In this document: positions 41,887-51,627 of the stretch, one piece after another
How positions within the stretch are numbered: the first letter of the stretch is position 1
How the letters are laid out: each line of letters begins with the position of its first letter
Assembly (NCBI GenBank): GCA_022402535.1
Contig: JAKRSD010000015.1
Coordinates: 17,908 to 81,907 of the forward strand
Reading direction: 5' to 3'
Source: Flavobacteriales bacterium
GTDB lineage: Bacteria > Bacteroidota > Bacteroidia > CAIKAF01
Length of the DNA stretch: 64,000 nt
The notes under the pieces: generated by a model
The model's database searches: none
Told to the model about the DNA's origin: nothing
What the model saw: the letters and a program-made list of their open reading frames with translations, nothing else
Position numbers and translations under genes: made by a program

Positions 41887-42023
41887 TTTCACCCCGCGTG
41901 AGGGATGGAAGCGGATAGCCCGCAATGCAGCGAAGCGGAATGAGGACTTGCAGCGGACAGCCCGGCCCGGAGGGACACGCCCCAATGCAGCGCTTTAAGC
42001 ACCCGGTTGATTTGCGGGTTTTT
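41887..42023 (+). ncRNA. Candidate structured RNA or conserved intergenic element
   Basis: A GC-rich block unlike its flanks. Two related units, GGAAGCGGATAGCCCG (41907-41922) and GCAGCGGACAGCCCG (41950-41964), lie between GCGTG (41896-41900) and CACGC (41976-41980), which could form a closing helix. It ends with a small hairpin ACCCG/CGGGT (42001-42019) and TTTT, like a weak terminator. The block lies upstream of the predicted amidophosphoribosyltransferase transcription start, so it is not that gene's leader. It resembles intergenic sequence I associate with other Bacteroidota, but I cannot name a family. Confidence 0.35.
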
Positions 42024-42038
42024 GAGCCGGAAAAATAG

Positions 42039-42046
42039 TACCTTTG
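42039..42046 (+). promoter_or_regulatory. Promoter -7 element for amidophosphoribosyltransferase
   Basis: TACCTTTG, 17 bp before the ATG at 42064. TTTG copies at 42011 and 42021 give spacers of 24 and 14 bp, neither ideal. Confidence 0.6.
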
Positions 42047-42063
42047 CGCTTCCATTCTGAACA

Positions 42064-43965
42064 ATGAGCGACCAAATAAAACACGAGTGCGGAATTGCCT
42101 TTCTGCGTCTCTTAAAACCGCTGGAATTTTACCGTCAGAAGTACGGTACTCCACTTTACGGCCTGAACAAAATGTACCTCCTGATGGAGAAACAGCATAA
42201 CCGGGGTCAAGACGGCGCCGGAATTGCCAACATTAAGTTTGACCCCGAACCGGGTCACCGTTTCATCAGCCGCTCACGATCCATTGCCCAAACGCCCATC
42301 AAAGATTTGTTTGAACGAATCAGCAGCCGCGTGAATGAGGCCCGCCGTGCCGATAAGGACATTTTATACAATATTCCCAAACTGAAACGCGAAGTGCCTT
42401 TTGCCGGGGAGCTCTATCTGGGGCATCTGCGCTATGGCACTTACGGACGAAACAGCATTGAAAGCTGCCACCCGTTTTTGCGGCAGAACAACCGCATGAC
42501 CCAAAACCTGATTGTGGCCGGGAACTTTAACCTCACCAATGTGGATGAGCTTTTTGATGAGCTGATAGAACTGGGTCAGCATCCGAAAGAGAAGGCCGAC
42601 ACGGTTACGGTGATGGAAAAAATCGGTCACTTCTTGGATAAGGAAAATGAAAAACTGTATCGCGAATACCGCGATGCGGGTATTGACAGAAAAGAGGCGG
42701 TGGAAAAAATTGCTGAAAATCTGGATATTGAAACCATTCTGAAAAAAGCCACCGAACGCTTTGACGGTGGATATGTGATGTCAGGGTTAATGGGACATGG
42801 CGACGGTTTTGTGTTGCGCGATCCTAATGGAATCCGCCCTGCGTATTACTACCACGATGATGAAATTGCGGTGGTATGTTCAGAAAGGGCGGTGATACAG
42901 ACCGTGTTCAACGTGGCTTATGAAGGTATTCACGAACTGCCTCCGGGTCATGCCTTTATTGTGAAGAAAAGCGGGAAAATTTCCATTTCTGATATTTTGA
43001 ATCCGGCCGAGCGGAAAGCCTGTTCTTTTGAACGAATTTATTTTTCGAGGGGCAGTGATGCCGAAATATACAGTGAGCGTAAAGAATTGGGGAATTTGGT
43101 AGTGCCGCAGATTTTGAACAAAATTGAACATGATCTGGACAATACGGTTTTCTCCTTTATTCCCAATACGGCCGAAACCGCCTTTTACGGTATGCTGAAA
43201 GGGGTAGAAAACTACCTGAATACGCTGAAAGCCGATAAAATTAAAGCCTTAGGAAATACATTTACGGCGGAACAGATAACCGAAATTTTGGCCGAAAGAC
43301 CCCGGGTGGAAAAACTGGCCATTAAAGACGTAAAACTGCGCACGTTTATTACTGATGATGAACACCGCGACGACATGGTAACCCACGTATATGATATCAC
43401 CTACGGAACCGTAAAACCGGGTACGGATAATGTGGTGGTGATTGACGACAGTATTGTGCGCGGTACCACACTCAAAAAGAGTATCATCCGGATGCTTGAC
43501 CGGTTAAATCCGAAGCATATCGTAATTGTTTCTTCTGCTCCGCAAATCCGATATCCCGACTGCTACGGTATTGATATGGCCAAAATTCAGGATTTTATTG
43601 CCTTTAAAGCGGCCACGGCCCTGTTGGAAGAACGTGGATTATGGCATGTGATTACGGATGCCTACACCGAAGCCAAAGAACTGGAAAAACAAGGGCTTTT
43701 GCACACGAAAAACTGCGCAAAACAGATATACGCGCCCTTTACCGATGAAGAAATTTCGGATAAAATTGCGGAGTTGGTATCGCCGCCCGATATAAAATCT
43801 AAGGTATCGGTGGTGTATCAGTCGGTGGATAATCTTCACAAGGCGTGTCCGCTGAATTTAGGCGATTGGTATTTTACGGGTGATTATCCCACACCAGGAG
43901 GCATGCGGGTGAGTAACAGGGCGCTCATCAATTTTGTGGAAGGTAAAAATGCCCGTGCCTACTAA
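42064..43965 (+). CDS. Amidophosphoribosyltransferase-family protein (PurF-like)
   Basis: A 633-residue class II glutamine amidotransferase fused to a phosphoribosyltransferase. Cys9 in HECGIAF is the likely N-terminal nucleophile after propeptide removal; QHNRGQDGAGIA, YLGHLRYGTYG and DPNGIRPAYYY follow. The PRPP loop is VVVIDDSIVRGTTLKKS (about 455-471), and ISSAPQIRYPDCYGIDM-type sequence follows. It would make 5-phosphoribosylamine, the first step of purine synthesis. It is longer than E. coli PurF (about 505 residues) by extra segments between the two glutaminase halves (about 140-230) and at the C-terminus, as in a Bacteroidota subgroup that may coexist with a canonical PurF, so I leave the symbol empty. 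Confidence 0.85.
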   Translation: MSDQIKHECGIAFLRLLKPLEFYRQKYGTPLYGLNKMYLLMEKQHNRGQDGAGIANIKFDPEPGHRFISRSRSIAQTPIKDLFERISSRVNEARRADKDILYNIPKLKREVPFAGELYLGHLRYGTYGRNSIESCHPFLRQNNRMTQNLIVAGNFNLTNVDELFDELIELGQHPKEKADTVTVMEKIGHFLDKENEKLYREYRDAGIDRKEAVEKIAENLDIETILKKATERFDGGYVMSGLMGHGDGFVLRDPNGIRPAYYYHDDEIAVVCSERAVIQTVFNVAYEGIHELPPGHAFIVKKSGKISISDILNPAERKACSFERIYFSRGSDAEIYSERKELGNLVVPQILNKIEHDLDNTVFSFIPNTAETAFYGMLKGVENYLNTLKADKIKALGNTFTAEQITEILAERPRVEKLAIKDVKLRTFITDDEHRDDMVTHVYDITYGTVKPGTDNVVVIDDSIVRGTTLKKSIIRMLDRLNPKHIVIVSSAPQIRYPDCYGIDMAKIQDFIAFKAATALLEERGLWHVITDAYTEAKELEKQGLLHTKNCAKQIYAPFTDEEISDKIAELVSPPDIKSKVSVVYQSVDNLHKACPLNLGDWYFTGDYPTPGGMRVSNRALINFVEGKNARAY

Positions 43966-43975
43966 ATAAAGCAAC

Positions 43976-44572
43976 ATGTCCACAGAAAAAACGGATACCT
44001 ATATTGCGAAGTCAGCTCCTTTTGCCCGGCCGGTTTTAGCCCATTTTCGCCACCTGGTTCACAGTGTTTGTGCCGATGCGGAAGAAACCCTGAAATGGGG
44101 ATTTCCCCATTTTATTAAGGACGGCAAAGTGATCTGTTATATGGCTGCATTCAAACAACATTGTGCCATAGGATTTCGCAATGCAGAATTAATGCCCGAT
44201 CCCGAAGGCATTCTGCATAAAGTGGGCGAATCAGGTATGGGCAGTCTGGGAAAAATTACCGGATTGCAGGATTTACCTCCCGATGTGATATTGAAGAAAT
44301 ATATAGCCGAAGCGGTAGAAGTGAATCATCTTTCGGTTCCTAAAAAGAAAACAGTGTCCACGGCTGTAGAAATTCCTGCTGACTTCGCGGAAGCAATTGC
44401 GGCGAAAACAGAAGCTAAAGCTCAATTTGATAAATTCAGTAATTCGCACCGAAAAGAATATGTGGAATGGATAATGGAAGCCAAACGCGAAGAAACCCGA
44501 AGAAACCGGATTGCCCAGGCTGTGGAATGGATTGCTGAAGGCAAATCCAGAAACTGGAAGTATATGAAATAA
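43976..44572 (+). CDS. YdeI/OmpD-associated-type protein (DUF1801 plus C-terminal helical domain)
   Basis: A 198-residue cytoplasmic protein. Residues 15-115 are a DUF1801/YdhG-like domain (FARPVLAHFRHLVHSVC, EETLKWGFPHFIKDGKVICYMAAFKQHCAIGF). The C-terminal part has the YdeI/OmpD-associated signature: IPADFAEAIAAKTEAKAQFD, FSNSHRKEYVEWIMEAKREETR and RIAQAVEWIAEGKSRNWKY. Function is unknown; homologues are common small stress or housekeeping proteins in soil and aquatic bacteria. It follows the amidophosphoribosyltransferase gene by 10 bp and may be co-transcribed. Confidence 0.85.
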   Translation: MSTEKTDTYIAKSAPFARPVLAHFRHLVHSVCADAEETLKWGFPHFIKDGKVICYMAAFKQHCAIGFRNAELMPDPEGILHKVGESGMGSLGKITGLQDLPPDVILKKYIAEAVEVNHLSVPKKKTVSTAVEIPADFAEAIAAKTEAKAQFDKFSNSHRKEYVEWIMEAKREETRRNRIAQAVEWIAEGKSRNWKYMK

Positions 44573-44632
44573 CCTGAAAATCCATTAAGCAATGGTTTGG
44601 GTGGTTTGAATTTTCTTTCATTAAACTGTTAG

Positions 44633-45886
44633 ATGATTATGCATGTAGAGAAAACAACTTTATCTAATGGATTGCGCGTTATTGTGCATCCGGATAAAAA
44701 TACGGCACTTAGTGTGGTAAATGTGTTATACGATGTAGGTGCCCGCGACGAAAATCCGCATCGCACCGGTTTTGCCCACCTGTTTGAACACCTGATGTTT
44801 GAAGGCACTCAAAACGTGAAACATTTTGACCGGCATGTGCAGGATGCAGGCGGAACCAATAATGCCTTCACCAGCAACGACATTACCAATTATTATATCT
44901 CGCTTCCGGCAGGAAATACCGAAACCGGCTTGTGGCTCGAAGCCGACCGTATGGGTTTTCTGGATATCACGCAGGAAAAACTGGATATTCAGAAAAAAGT
45001 GGTGATTGAAGAGTTTAAAGAACGATACCTGAACCAGCCATACGGTGATGTATGGGCAGAACTCCGGAAACTGGCGTATACGGTGCATCCGTATCAATGG
45101 CCCACCATAGGTAAAAATACGGATCATGTAGCCGAAGCTACTTTGGAAGAAGTACAGGCTTTTCACCGGAAATTTTATAATCCGTGCAATGCCGTGTTAT
45201 GTGTAGCCGGAAATGTAAATCCCGAGGAGGTGTTTCAAATGACTGAAAAGTGGTTTGGTGCACTGCCCGGAGGGGAAAAATATGTACGAAATCTGCCTCA
45301 GGAGCCGGAACAGACCGTTGCCCGAAAACACGAAGTGCTAAGGCCCGTGCCGCAGGATCTATTTATGTTGGCCTTTCCCTGTCCGGCCTATCTGGCTCCC
45401 GGCTATGCCGAGTTGGATTTAGCTTCAGATATTTTAGGCGGTGGCGAAAGTTCACGGTTATATCAGGCATTAATTGTGAAAAAACGAATATTTACCCAAG
45501 TAGGCGCTTATGTGCTGGGTTCGTTAGACAGAGGCCTGCTGGTTATCTCCGGAAGACTAATGCCGGGCGTTACATTTGAAAAGGCAGAAAAAGCCGTTTG
45601 GGAAGAATTAGACCGTTTACAATCTGCGGGAACCGACCTGCGCGAACTGGAAAAAATCCGGAATAAAATGTTGACAGGGCGTGCTTTTGAAAATGACAGC
45701 ATCATGAACAAAGCCACCAAACTCTGCGCTTTTGAACTGCTGGGCGATGCCAATATGATTACCCGGGAAGAAGCCTTTTACGCGGCGGTAACCCCCGATT
45801 CGCTTCGCGAAAACTTATCGCAGATCGTTCCCGAAAAATCAACCACATTGTACTACAAATCCCAAAATGGATATGAAACCAATTAA
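44633..45886 (+). CDS. M16-family zinc metallopeptidase (catalytic partner)
   Basis: A 417-residue peptidase of the pitrilysin family; a second ATG at 44639 could also serve as start. The inverted zinc site HLFEHLMFEG (HxxEH) lies at about residues 49-58 with the third ligand in KKVVIEEFKERY. GGTNNAFTSNDITNYYISLP and HPYQWPTIGKNTDHV are typical. The second half has the R/Y substrate-anchoring region (LGGGESSRLYQALIVKKRI). No signal peptide is seen. The gene overlaps the next M16 gene by 20 bp, and the two should form a heterodimer like mitochondrial processing peptidase. Confidence 0.9.
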   Translation: MIMHVEKTTLSNGLRVIVHPDKNTALSVVNVLYDVGARDENPHRTGFAHLFEHLMFEGTQNVKHFDRHVQDAGGTNNAFTSNDITNYYISLPAGNTETGLWLEADRMGFLDITQEKLDIQKKVVIEEFKERYLNQPYGDVWAELRKLAYTVHPYQWPTIGKNTDHVAEATLEEVQAFHRKFYNPCNAVLCVAGNVNPEEVFQMTEKWFGALPGGEKYVRNLPQEPEQTVARKHEVLRPVPQDLFMLAFPCPAYLAPGYAELDLASDILGGGESSRLYQALIVKKRIFTQVGAYVLGSLDRGLLVISGRLMPGVTFEKAEKAVWEELDRLQSAGTDLRELEKIRNKMLTGRAFENDSIMNKATKLCAFELLGDANMITREEAFYAAVTPDSLRENLSQIVPEKSTTLYYKSQNGYETN

Positions 45887-47144
45887 TTTTGTAGAAGGCC
45901 CGGAAAAACGTGCATTTGCCATTCCGGAATTTGTACATCCCAATATGTTTACGCTGGATAACGGAATCGAAGTATATTCCGTGTTATCTGAAGAAACCGA
46001 AACCCTGAAAATAGAATGGGTGTTTGAAGCGGGTTCTGTTTTTGCCGAAAAAGTAATGCAGAGTGCAGCCTGTGCCGAATTAATCAATAAAGGAACGTTC
46101 ACGCGAAACGGGTTTGAACTCATTGAATCGTTGGAATATTATGGTTCCTACTTTTCGGCGGATTCAGGCAGAGATGAACTGACCATGCGATTGTTCACCA
46201 TGCGTCGTTTTTTGCCGGATGTATTACCCATAGTGGCTGAGATGATGCTGGAAGCGGCTTATCCGCAGCATGAATTTGAGGTGTGGCTCGATGCCCGTAA
46301 AAGTGCGTATGAAATCAATCGTAAAAAAACAGACTATCTGGCTTCTTCCCGTTTTCCCGGGGTATTGTTTGGCGAAGATTCGGGTTATGGAAAATATGTA
46401 AAGCCAGAGCATTTTACGCAGCTCTCGGCCAATGATGCCCTGGTTTTTCACAAAAAAGTATTGGCTTCTCCCTGCCGCATGTATGTGAGCGGAAATGTCC
46501 CCGCCGGATGGGAATCGCTGCTGAATTCCTTATTTGGCAGTTTAATCCGCGACGAACGAATTCCCGTTGAAGCATTTGCCAGTAAACATAATCCACCGCA
46601 GGAATTATTTCTTCCCGTGGACGATTCGGTGCAGCATTCCCTCATTATAGGTCGAAGACTTTGGGTGCGGAATGTGGAAGAATATGTACCGCTCATGATT
46701 ATGAATACCGCATTGGGCGGGTATTTCGGAAGCCGTCTGATGGCCAATCTCCGGGAAAAAAATGGCTTCACCTACGGTGTGGGGTCGGGTGTGGCCCGGT
46801 TATATTTTTCGGATATGTTTAAAATCAGTACCGATGTGGGTGCCGAAGTTTCTGAACAAGCCCGGAAGGAAATTTTTCATGAAATAGATGTACTCCAAAA
46901 TGAGTTATTGTCTGAAGAGGAACTGCAGCGGGTGAAAACCTATATCAACGGGTCTTTCTTGCGTTCGTTTGATGGTCCGCAGGCCATTATGGACCGGTAT
47001 AAAAGTTTAATACAATATAATCTGCCCCTTACTTTTTTTAGCCGTTATGTAGAGGGAATTAAAGGAGTAACTGCAGAACAGGTCCGCGAAAGCGCACAGA
47101 AACACCTTACGGGTTTGAGCACCGTGGTGGCAGGGAAAAAATAA
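45867..47144 (+). CDS. M16-family protein (non-catalytic partner)
   Basis: A 425-residue M16 homologue lacking the HxxEH zinc site: the equivalent position reads CAELINKGT. It keeps the family fold (TLDNGIEVYSVL, SYFSADSGRDELTMRLFTM) and the C-terminal R/Y pair region (ALGGYFGSRLMANLREKNGFTYGVGSG), which anchors substrate in heterodimeric M16 enzymes. It should be the regulatory, substrate-binding subunit of the preceding peptidase, whose gene overlaps it by 20 bp. The pair is usual in Bacteroidota; the substrates are unknown. Confidence 0.9.
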   Translation: MDMKPINFVEGPEKRAFAIPEFVHPNMFTLDNGIEVYSVLSEETETLKIEWVFEAGSVFAEKVMQSAACAELINKGTFTRNGFELIESLEYYGSYFSADSGRDELTMRLFTMRRFLPDVLPIVAEMMLEAAYPQHEFEVWLDARKSAYEINRKKTDYLASSRFPGVLFGEDSGYGKYVKPEHFTQLSANDALVFHKKVLASPCRMYVSGNVPAGWESLLNSLFGSLIRDERIPVEAFASKHNPPQELFLPVDDSVQHSLIIGRRLWVRNVEEYVPLMIMNTALGGYFGSRLMANLREKNGFTYGVGSGVARLYFSDMFKISTDVGAEVSEQARKEIFHEIDVLQNELLSEEELQRVKTYINGSFLRSFDGPQAIMDRYKSLIQYNLPLTFFSRYVEGIKGVTAEQVRESAQKHLTGLSTVVAGKK

Positions 47145-47176
47145 CCCTGTCCATTCAGTAGCGGTATTTAAACCAT

Positions 47177-47184
47177 TACCTTTG
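47177..47184 (+). promoter_or_regulatory. Promoter -7 element for the aldo/keto reductase
   Basis: TACCTTTG, 66 bp before the ATG at 47251. This position argues against the in-frame start at 47182, which would lie inside the element. Confidence 0.6.
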
Positions 47185-47250
47185 CACATTGTTGGTATGC
47201 GGGCGGGGTCATTGACCTTCGCCCCGAACTTGTTTAAAAAAATAGAGAAT

Positions 47251-48240
47251 ATGGAATATAAAAATTTGGGCCGTTCGGGCCTTAAGGTAAGCCGCCTTTC
47301 CTTGGGTTCTTGGGTTACATTCGGAAATCAGATCGGCGATGATGTAGCCGAACAGCTTATGGTGAAAGCGTATGATGCAGGAGTTAATTTTTTCGATAAT
47401 GCCGAAGTGTATGCTAATGGAAAATCGGAGGAAGTGATGGGTTCCATTTTGAAAAAAATGGGATGGAGCCGCGATACGTTTGTGGTGTCCAGCAAAGTGT
47501 TCTGGGGCGGAAAATTACCCAATCAATATGGACTGAGCCGTAAACATGTTACCGAAGCCTGTCATGCCGCACTCAAAAGGTTACAGGTAGATTATCTGGA
47601 TTTGTTTTTTTGCCACAGGGCCGATATTGAAACCCCGCTCGAAGAAACGGTTTTTGCCATGAATGATCTTATTCGTCAGGGTAAAATTTTATACTGGGGA
47701 ACCAGTGAATGGGATGCCCAGCGTATTACGGAAGCCATCGGCATTGCCAAGGAAAATCATTTGGTTCCGCCCGTTATGGAGCAGCCTCAATATAACATGT
47801 TTCACCGCGACCGGTTTGAGTTGGAATACCGTAATCTGTATAAAAATTTTGGTTACGGAACCACCATCTGGTCTCCGCTGGCTTCGGGTATGCTCACCGG
47901 AAAATATAACCACGGACTTCCTGCTGATACCCGTGCGCATTTACCCGAACTGACCTGGCTCAAAGAACGATTCTCGGGACCGGAAGGCGAAGAAATGGTG
48001 CGCAAAGTACAGGCGCTTCAACAAATTGCCGATGAACTGGGAACCTCTCTGCCTAAACTGGCCATTGCCTGGTGCCTCAAAAATCCGAATGTAAGCACGG
48101 TAATTCTGGGCGCATCCAAAGTATATCAGCTGGAAGAAAATCTGGCGGCATTAGAAGTGGTGGAACAACTCAACGAAGAACTCATGCAGCGCATAGAAAC
48201 TATTTTGAATAATCGCCCCAAATTTCCGGTTTACGGATAA
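47251..48240 (+). CDS. Aldo/keto reductase (potassium-channel beta-subunit-like)
   Basis: A 329-residue TIM-barrel oxidoreductase starting MEYKNLGRSGLKVSRLSLG. The catalytic tetrad is visible as FDNAEVYANGKSE (Asp and Tyr), VVSSKVFWGGKL (Lys) and LFFCHRADIETPLEE (His). WSPLASGMLTGKY and VILGASKVYQLEENL bind NADPH. The sequence is of the Kv-beta/YghZ type, which reduces aldehydes and ketones such as methylglyoxal. It is transcribed from the -7 element at 47177-47184 and ends 9 bp before the mfd start, so mfd could be expressed from the same transcript. Confidence 0.9.
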   Translation: MEYKNLGRSGLKVSRLSLGSWVTFGNQIGDDVAEQLMVKAYDAGVNFFDNAEVYANGKSEEVMGSILKKMGWSRDTFVVSSKVFWGGKLPNQYGLSRKHVTEACHAALKRLQVDYLDLFFCHRADIETPLEETVFAMNDLIRQGKILYWGTSEWDAQRITEAIGIAKENHLVPPVMEQPQYNMFHRDRFELEYRNLYKNFGYGTTIWSPLASGMLTGKYNHGLPADTRAHLPELTWLKERFSGPEGEEMVRKVQALQQIADELGTSLPKLAIAWCLKNPNVSTVILGASKVYQLEENLAALEVVEQLNEELMQRIETILNNRPKFPVYG

Positions 48241-48249
48241 TGCCATAAC

Positions 48250-51200
48250 ATGTTCAGCACACCGGAAGATATTTTAAAGCGTTTTATCGGCTCCGAAACC
48301 CTCCGCAAAGGGACACAGCGATTAGATCATGCCCAAAGTACCCTGCATGTGAAAGGCATAACGGGTTCTGCGGGCGCTTTTGTGGTTGCGGCGATTCATT
48401 CGATAACTTCGCAAAAATTAGTGGTTATATTTCCCGATAAAGAAGAAGCCGCCTATTTTTTCAATGATTTGGAAGTGTTATTGCCCGGGAAAAGTATTTT
48501 GTTTTTTCCGGCCAGTTTCCGCAGGGTGTATCAAACCGAAGAAACCGATAATGCCAATATCATGCTGCGCACGGAAGTGCTCGAAAAAATCTCGGAAAAC
48601 CGTGCTGATATTATTGTTACTTATCCATCGGCAATCAGTGAAAAAGTGGTAACCCGCGAAAAAATTGCGGAAGTTACCCTCACCCTGAAAAAAGGCGAAG
48701 CCGTAGATTTGGATTTTATCACCGACCTGTTGATCGAATATAACTTTGAGCGCGAAGATTTTGTCTATGAAGCGGGTCAGTTTGCCCTTCGGGGCGGTAT
48801 TGTGGATGTGTTTTCGTATGCGGAAGAACTGCCATATCGTATCGAATTTGATGGGGATAAGGTGTATTCCATCCGGACATTCAAGCCGGAAGATCAGCTT
48901 TCGGTAAAGGAATTTAATGAAGCCAAAATTATTCCCAATCTGGAGAATAAACAGGCTCAGGAAACCCGTCAGGGATTTTTTGAATTCATTTCCGAAGATA
49001 CCATTTTGGTTTTATCCGAACCCGACCGTCTGACGGCACTGGTGGAAGATGTGTTTCACAAAGCCGAAAAAGAATTTCAATCGTTGAGCGGTCAGGTTAA
49101 GCGGAGCGAACCCGCCGATTTGTTTTTATCTGCCGCGGCGTATAACCAAGAAATTAAGCCATTTCGTAAACTCATTTACGGAAATTATTCCGGCCCTGCC
49201 GATGAATATTTACATCTGTCCTGCGAACCGCAGCCGGTCATCAACAAGAATTTCGATTTGTTATATCAGCTCTTGGAAAGTCAGGCGGAAAAAGGATGTG
49301 TAAATTATATTTTATCCGATGCGGAAAAACAATTTGAACGTCTTTCTGCCATTTTTGATGATTTACATAAAAGCCAAAAAACAACCGAACAGGATTCATT
49401 CCATCAGGTGTTTGTGCCGGTTCTGGGTTCCCTGCAGGACGGATTTATCTGCCAGGAACTCGAAATCGCCTGCTTTTGCGACCACCGTATTTTTGAGCGC
49501 TACAGAAGATTCAAATTAAAAAGTCAGTTCACCAAAGACCAGGCCATTACCCTAAAGGAATTGGGCAGTTTACAACCTGGCGATTATATAACTCATATCG
49601 ACCACGGAATCGGGGTATTTGCCGGATTGGAAAAAACTGAAGTCAACGGCAAAATTCAGGAAGCCGTAAAATTGGTGTATAAGGATAAAGATGTGTTATA
49701 TGTGAGCATCCACTCCCTGCACCGCATTGCCAAATATACCGGTAAGGAGGGAACGGCACCTTCTCTGCATAAATTAGGCGGTACGGCTTGGGCAGCCACC
49801 AAGGCGAAAACGAAAAAACGCATCCGCGAACTGGCTTTCGACCTGATTAAATTATACGCCAAACGGAAAGCCGAAAAAGGCTTTGCCTACCATCCCGATA
49901 CCTATTTACAACATGAATTGGAGGCTTCGTTCATTTACGAAGATACACCCGATCAAAATAAAGCTACCCGCGACGTAAAAACCGATATGGAAAAACCCTG
50001 GCCTATGGATCGTCTGGTTTGTGGTGATGTGGGTTTCGGAAAAACGGAAGTGGCCATACGTGCGGCATTCAAAGCCGCCACCGACGGAAAACAGGTAGCC
50101 GTATTGGTACCCACCACCATTCTGGCATTACAGCATTTTAAAACCTTCTCGTCGCGTTTAAAAGAGTTTCCGGTTACGGTAGATTATATCAACCGTTTTA
50201 AATCGGCTAAAGCGCAAAAAGAAACCTTGGAAAAATTGGCCAACGGAAAGGTGGATATCATCATCGGAACCCACCGGTTGGTGGGGAAAGATGTACAATT
50301 TAAAGATTTGGGTCTGCTGGTGGTGGATGAAGAACAGAAATTCGGGGTGAACGTAAAAGACAAACTGAAAACCCTGAAAGCTAATGTGGATAGTCTAACG
50401 CTAACGGCAACCCCCATTCCGCGTACGCTGCAATTTTCATTGATGGGAGCCCGCGATTTATCCATCATCCGCACGCCTCCGCCCAACCGTTACCCCATTG
50501 TTACGGAATTGCTCACCTTTAACGAGGAAGCTATCCGCGATGCCGTGCATTACGAAATATCGCGCAACGGACAGGTGTTTTTTATCCATAACCGGGTAAA
50601 TGATATTAAAGATATCGCCGGCATGGTGCAGCGCCTCGTGCCGCAGGCTAAAATTCGGGTGGCCCACGGACAGATGGGCGGGGAGGAACTTGAAGAAGTG
50701 ATGCTCGAATTTATTGAAGGCGAATTTGATGTGCTCGTTTCCACCGCTATTGTGGAAGCCGGATTGGATGTACCTAACGCCAATACCATCATCATCAATC
50801 AGGCGCAGAATTTCGGGTTGAGCGATTTACATCAGCTCCGCGGAAGGGTAGGACGTAGCAACAAAAAAGCCTTTTGTTATCTGATTACGCCTCCGCTTAC
50901 CGTACTCACCGAAGAAGCCCGAAAGCGTATGAAAGCCATTGTGGAATTTTCTGAACTCGGCAGCGGATTTAATATTTCCATGCGCGATTTAGATATACGC
51001 GGTGCAGGCGATCTGCTGGGTGGCGAACAGAGCGGATTTATTAATGATATCGGGTATGAAACCTATCAGCGGATTCTTAACGAAACCATCGCCGAATTAA
51101 AGGAAAACGAATTTGCCGAGTTATTCCACGAAGAAAATAACCGCGAAGGAAAAGAATGGACCGATGACTGTGTGATAGATACTGATCTGGAAATATTAAT

Positions 51201-51627
51201 TCCAGCCGATTATGTGGATAATATTCCCGAGCGTTTAAACTTATACAAGGAGTTGGATTCACTTACTTCGGAAGAAGAACTTGATGCTTTTTCGCAACGA
51301 TTGCATGACCGTTTCGGGAAAATTCCATCCCAAACGGAAGAGCTTATCCAGACCATGCATTTGCGCTTAATTGCCCGCCGCTGCGGAGTAGAAAAAATGG
51401 TTTTTAAAAAGAATACACTCATTTTACAATTTACTTCCAAAGCGGATTACTATAACAGTGCGGTATTCAGTCGGGTTTTGCAATACCTGCAAACCCATAA
51501 ACGAGGCGAAATGAAACAGAAAAACGACCGCCTGCAGATTGTATTTAAGCCTGTGGAAACGGTTTCGGAATGTTTGGGGATTTTGTCTTCTATTCAAAAA
51601 GCAGAATTATTGCACGAAGAAAAGTAG
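48250..51627 (+). CDS. mfd: Transcription-repair coupling factor Mfd
   Basis: A 1125-residue SF2 translocase that removes stalled RNA polymerase and recruits the UvrABC repair system. The UvrB-homology module occupies the N-terminus (about 1-330). A CarD/RID-type polymerase-binding domain follows (about 435-530: LGSLQPGDYITHIDHGIG, YVSIHSLHRIAKYTG). The motor has GDVGFGKTEVA (Walker A, about 591), VVDEEQKFGV (motif II), LTATPIPRTL (motif III), STAIVEAGLDVPNANTIII and QLRGRVGRS (motif VI). The C-terminal TRCF domain is at about 985-1090. Length is close to E. coli Mfd (1148). It follows the reductase gene by 9 bp. Confidence 0.97.
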   Translation: MFSTPEDILKRFIGSETLRKGTQRLDHAQSTLHVKGITGSAGAFVVAAIHSITSQKLVVIFPDKEEAAYFFNDLEVLLPGKSILFFPASFRRVYQTEETDNANIMLRTEVLEKISENRADIIVTYPSAISEKVVTREKIAEVTLTLKKGEAVDLDFITDLLIEYNFEREDFVYEAGQFALRGGIVDVFSYAEELPYRIEFDGDKVYSIRTFKPEDQLSVKEFNEAKIIPNLENKQAQETRQGFFEFISEDTILVLSEPDRLTALVEDVFHKAEKEFQSLSGQVKRSEPADLFLSAAAYNQEIKPFRKLIYGNYSGPADEYLHLSCEPQPVINKNFDLLYQLLESQAEKGCVNYILSDAEKQFERLSAIFDDLHKSQKTTEQDSFHQVFVPVLGSLQDGFICQELEIACFCDHRIFERYRRFKLKSQFTKDQAITLKELGSLQPGDYITHIDHGIGVFAGLEKTEVNGKIQEAVKLVYKDKDVLYVSIHSLHRIAKYTGKEGTAPSLHKLGGTAWAATKAKTKKRIRELAFDLIKLYAKRKAEKGFAYHPDTYLQHELEASFIYEDTPDQNKATRDVKTDMEKPWPMDRLVCGDVGFGKTEVAIRAAFKAATDGKQVAVLVPTTILALQHFKTFSSRLKEFPVTVDYINRFKSAKAQKETLEKLANGKVDIIIGTHRLVGKDVQFKDLGLLVVDEEQKFGVNVKDKLKTLKANVDSLTLTATPIPRTLQFSLMGARDLSIIRTPPPNRYPIVTELLTFNEEAIRDAVHYEISRNGQVFFIHNRVNDIKDIAGMVQRLVPQAKIRVAHGQMGGEELEEVMLEFIEGEFDVLVSTAIVEAGLDVPNANTIIINQAQNFGLSDLHQLRGRVGRSNKKAFCYLITPPLTVLTEEARKRMKAIVEFSELGSGFNISMRDLDIRGAGDLLGGEQSGFINDIGYETYQRILNETIAELKENEFAELFHEENNREGKEWTDDCVIDTDLEILIPADYVDNIPERLNLYKELDSLTSEEELDAFSQRLHDRFGKIPSQTEELIQTMHLRLIARRCGVEKMVFKKNTLILQFTSKADYYNSAVFSRVLQYLQTHKRGEMKQKNDRLQIVFKPVETVSECLGILSSIQKAELLHEEK

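Noticed and set aside
41887-42023. Purine riboswitch controlling the amidophosphoribosyltransferase gene
   Set aside because: The block ends upstream of the predicted -7 element at 42039-42046, so it would not be in the leader, and it lacks a purine-aptamer-like three-way junction.
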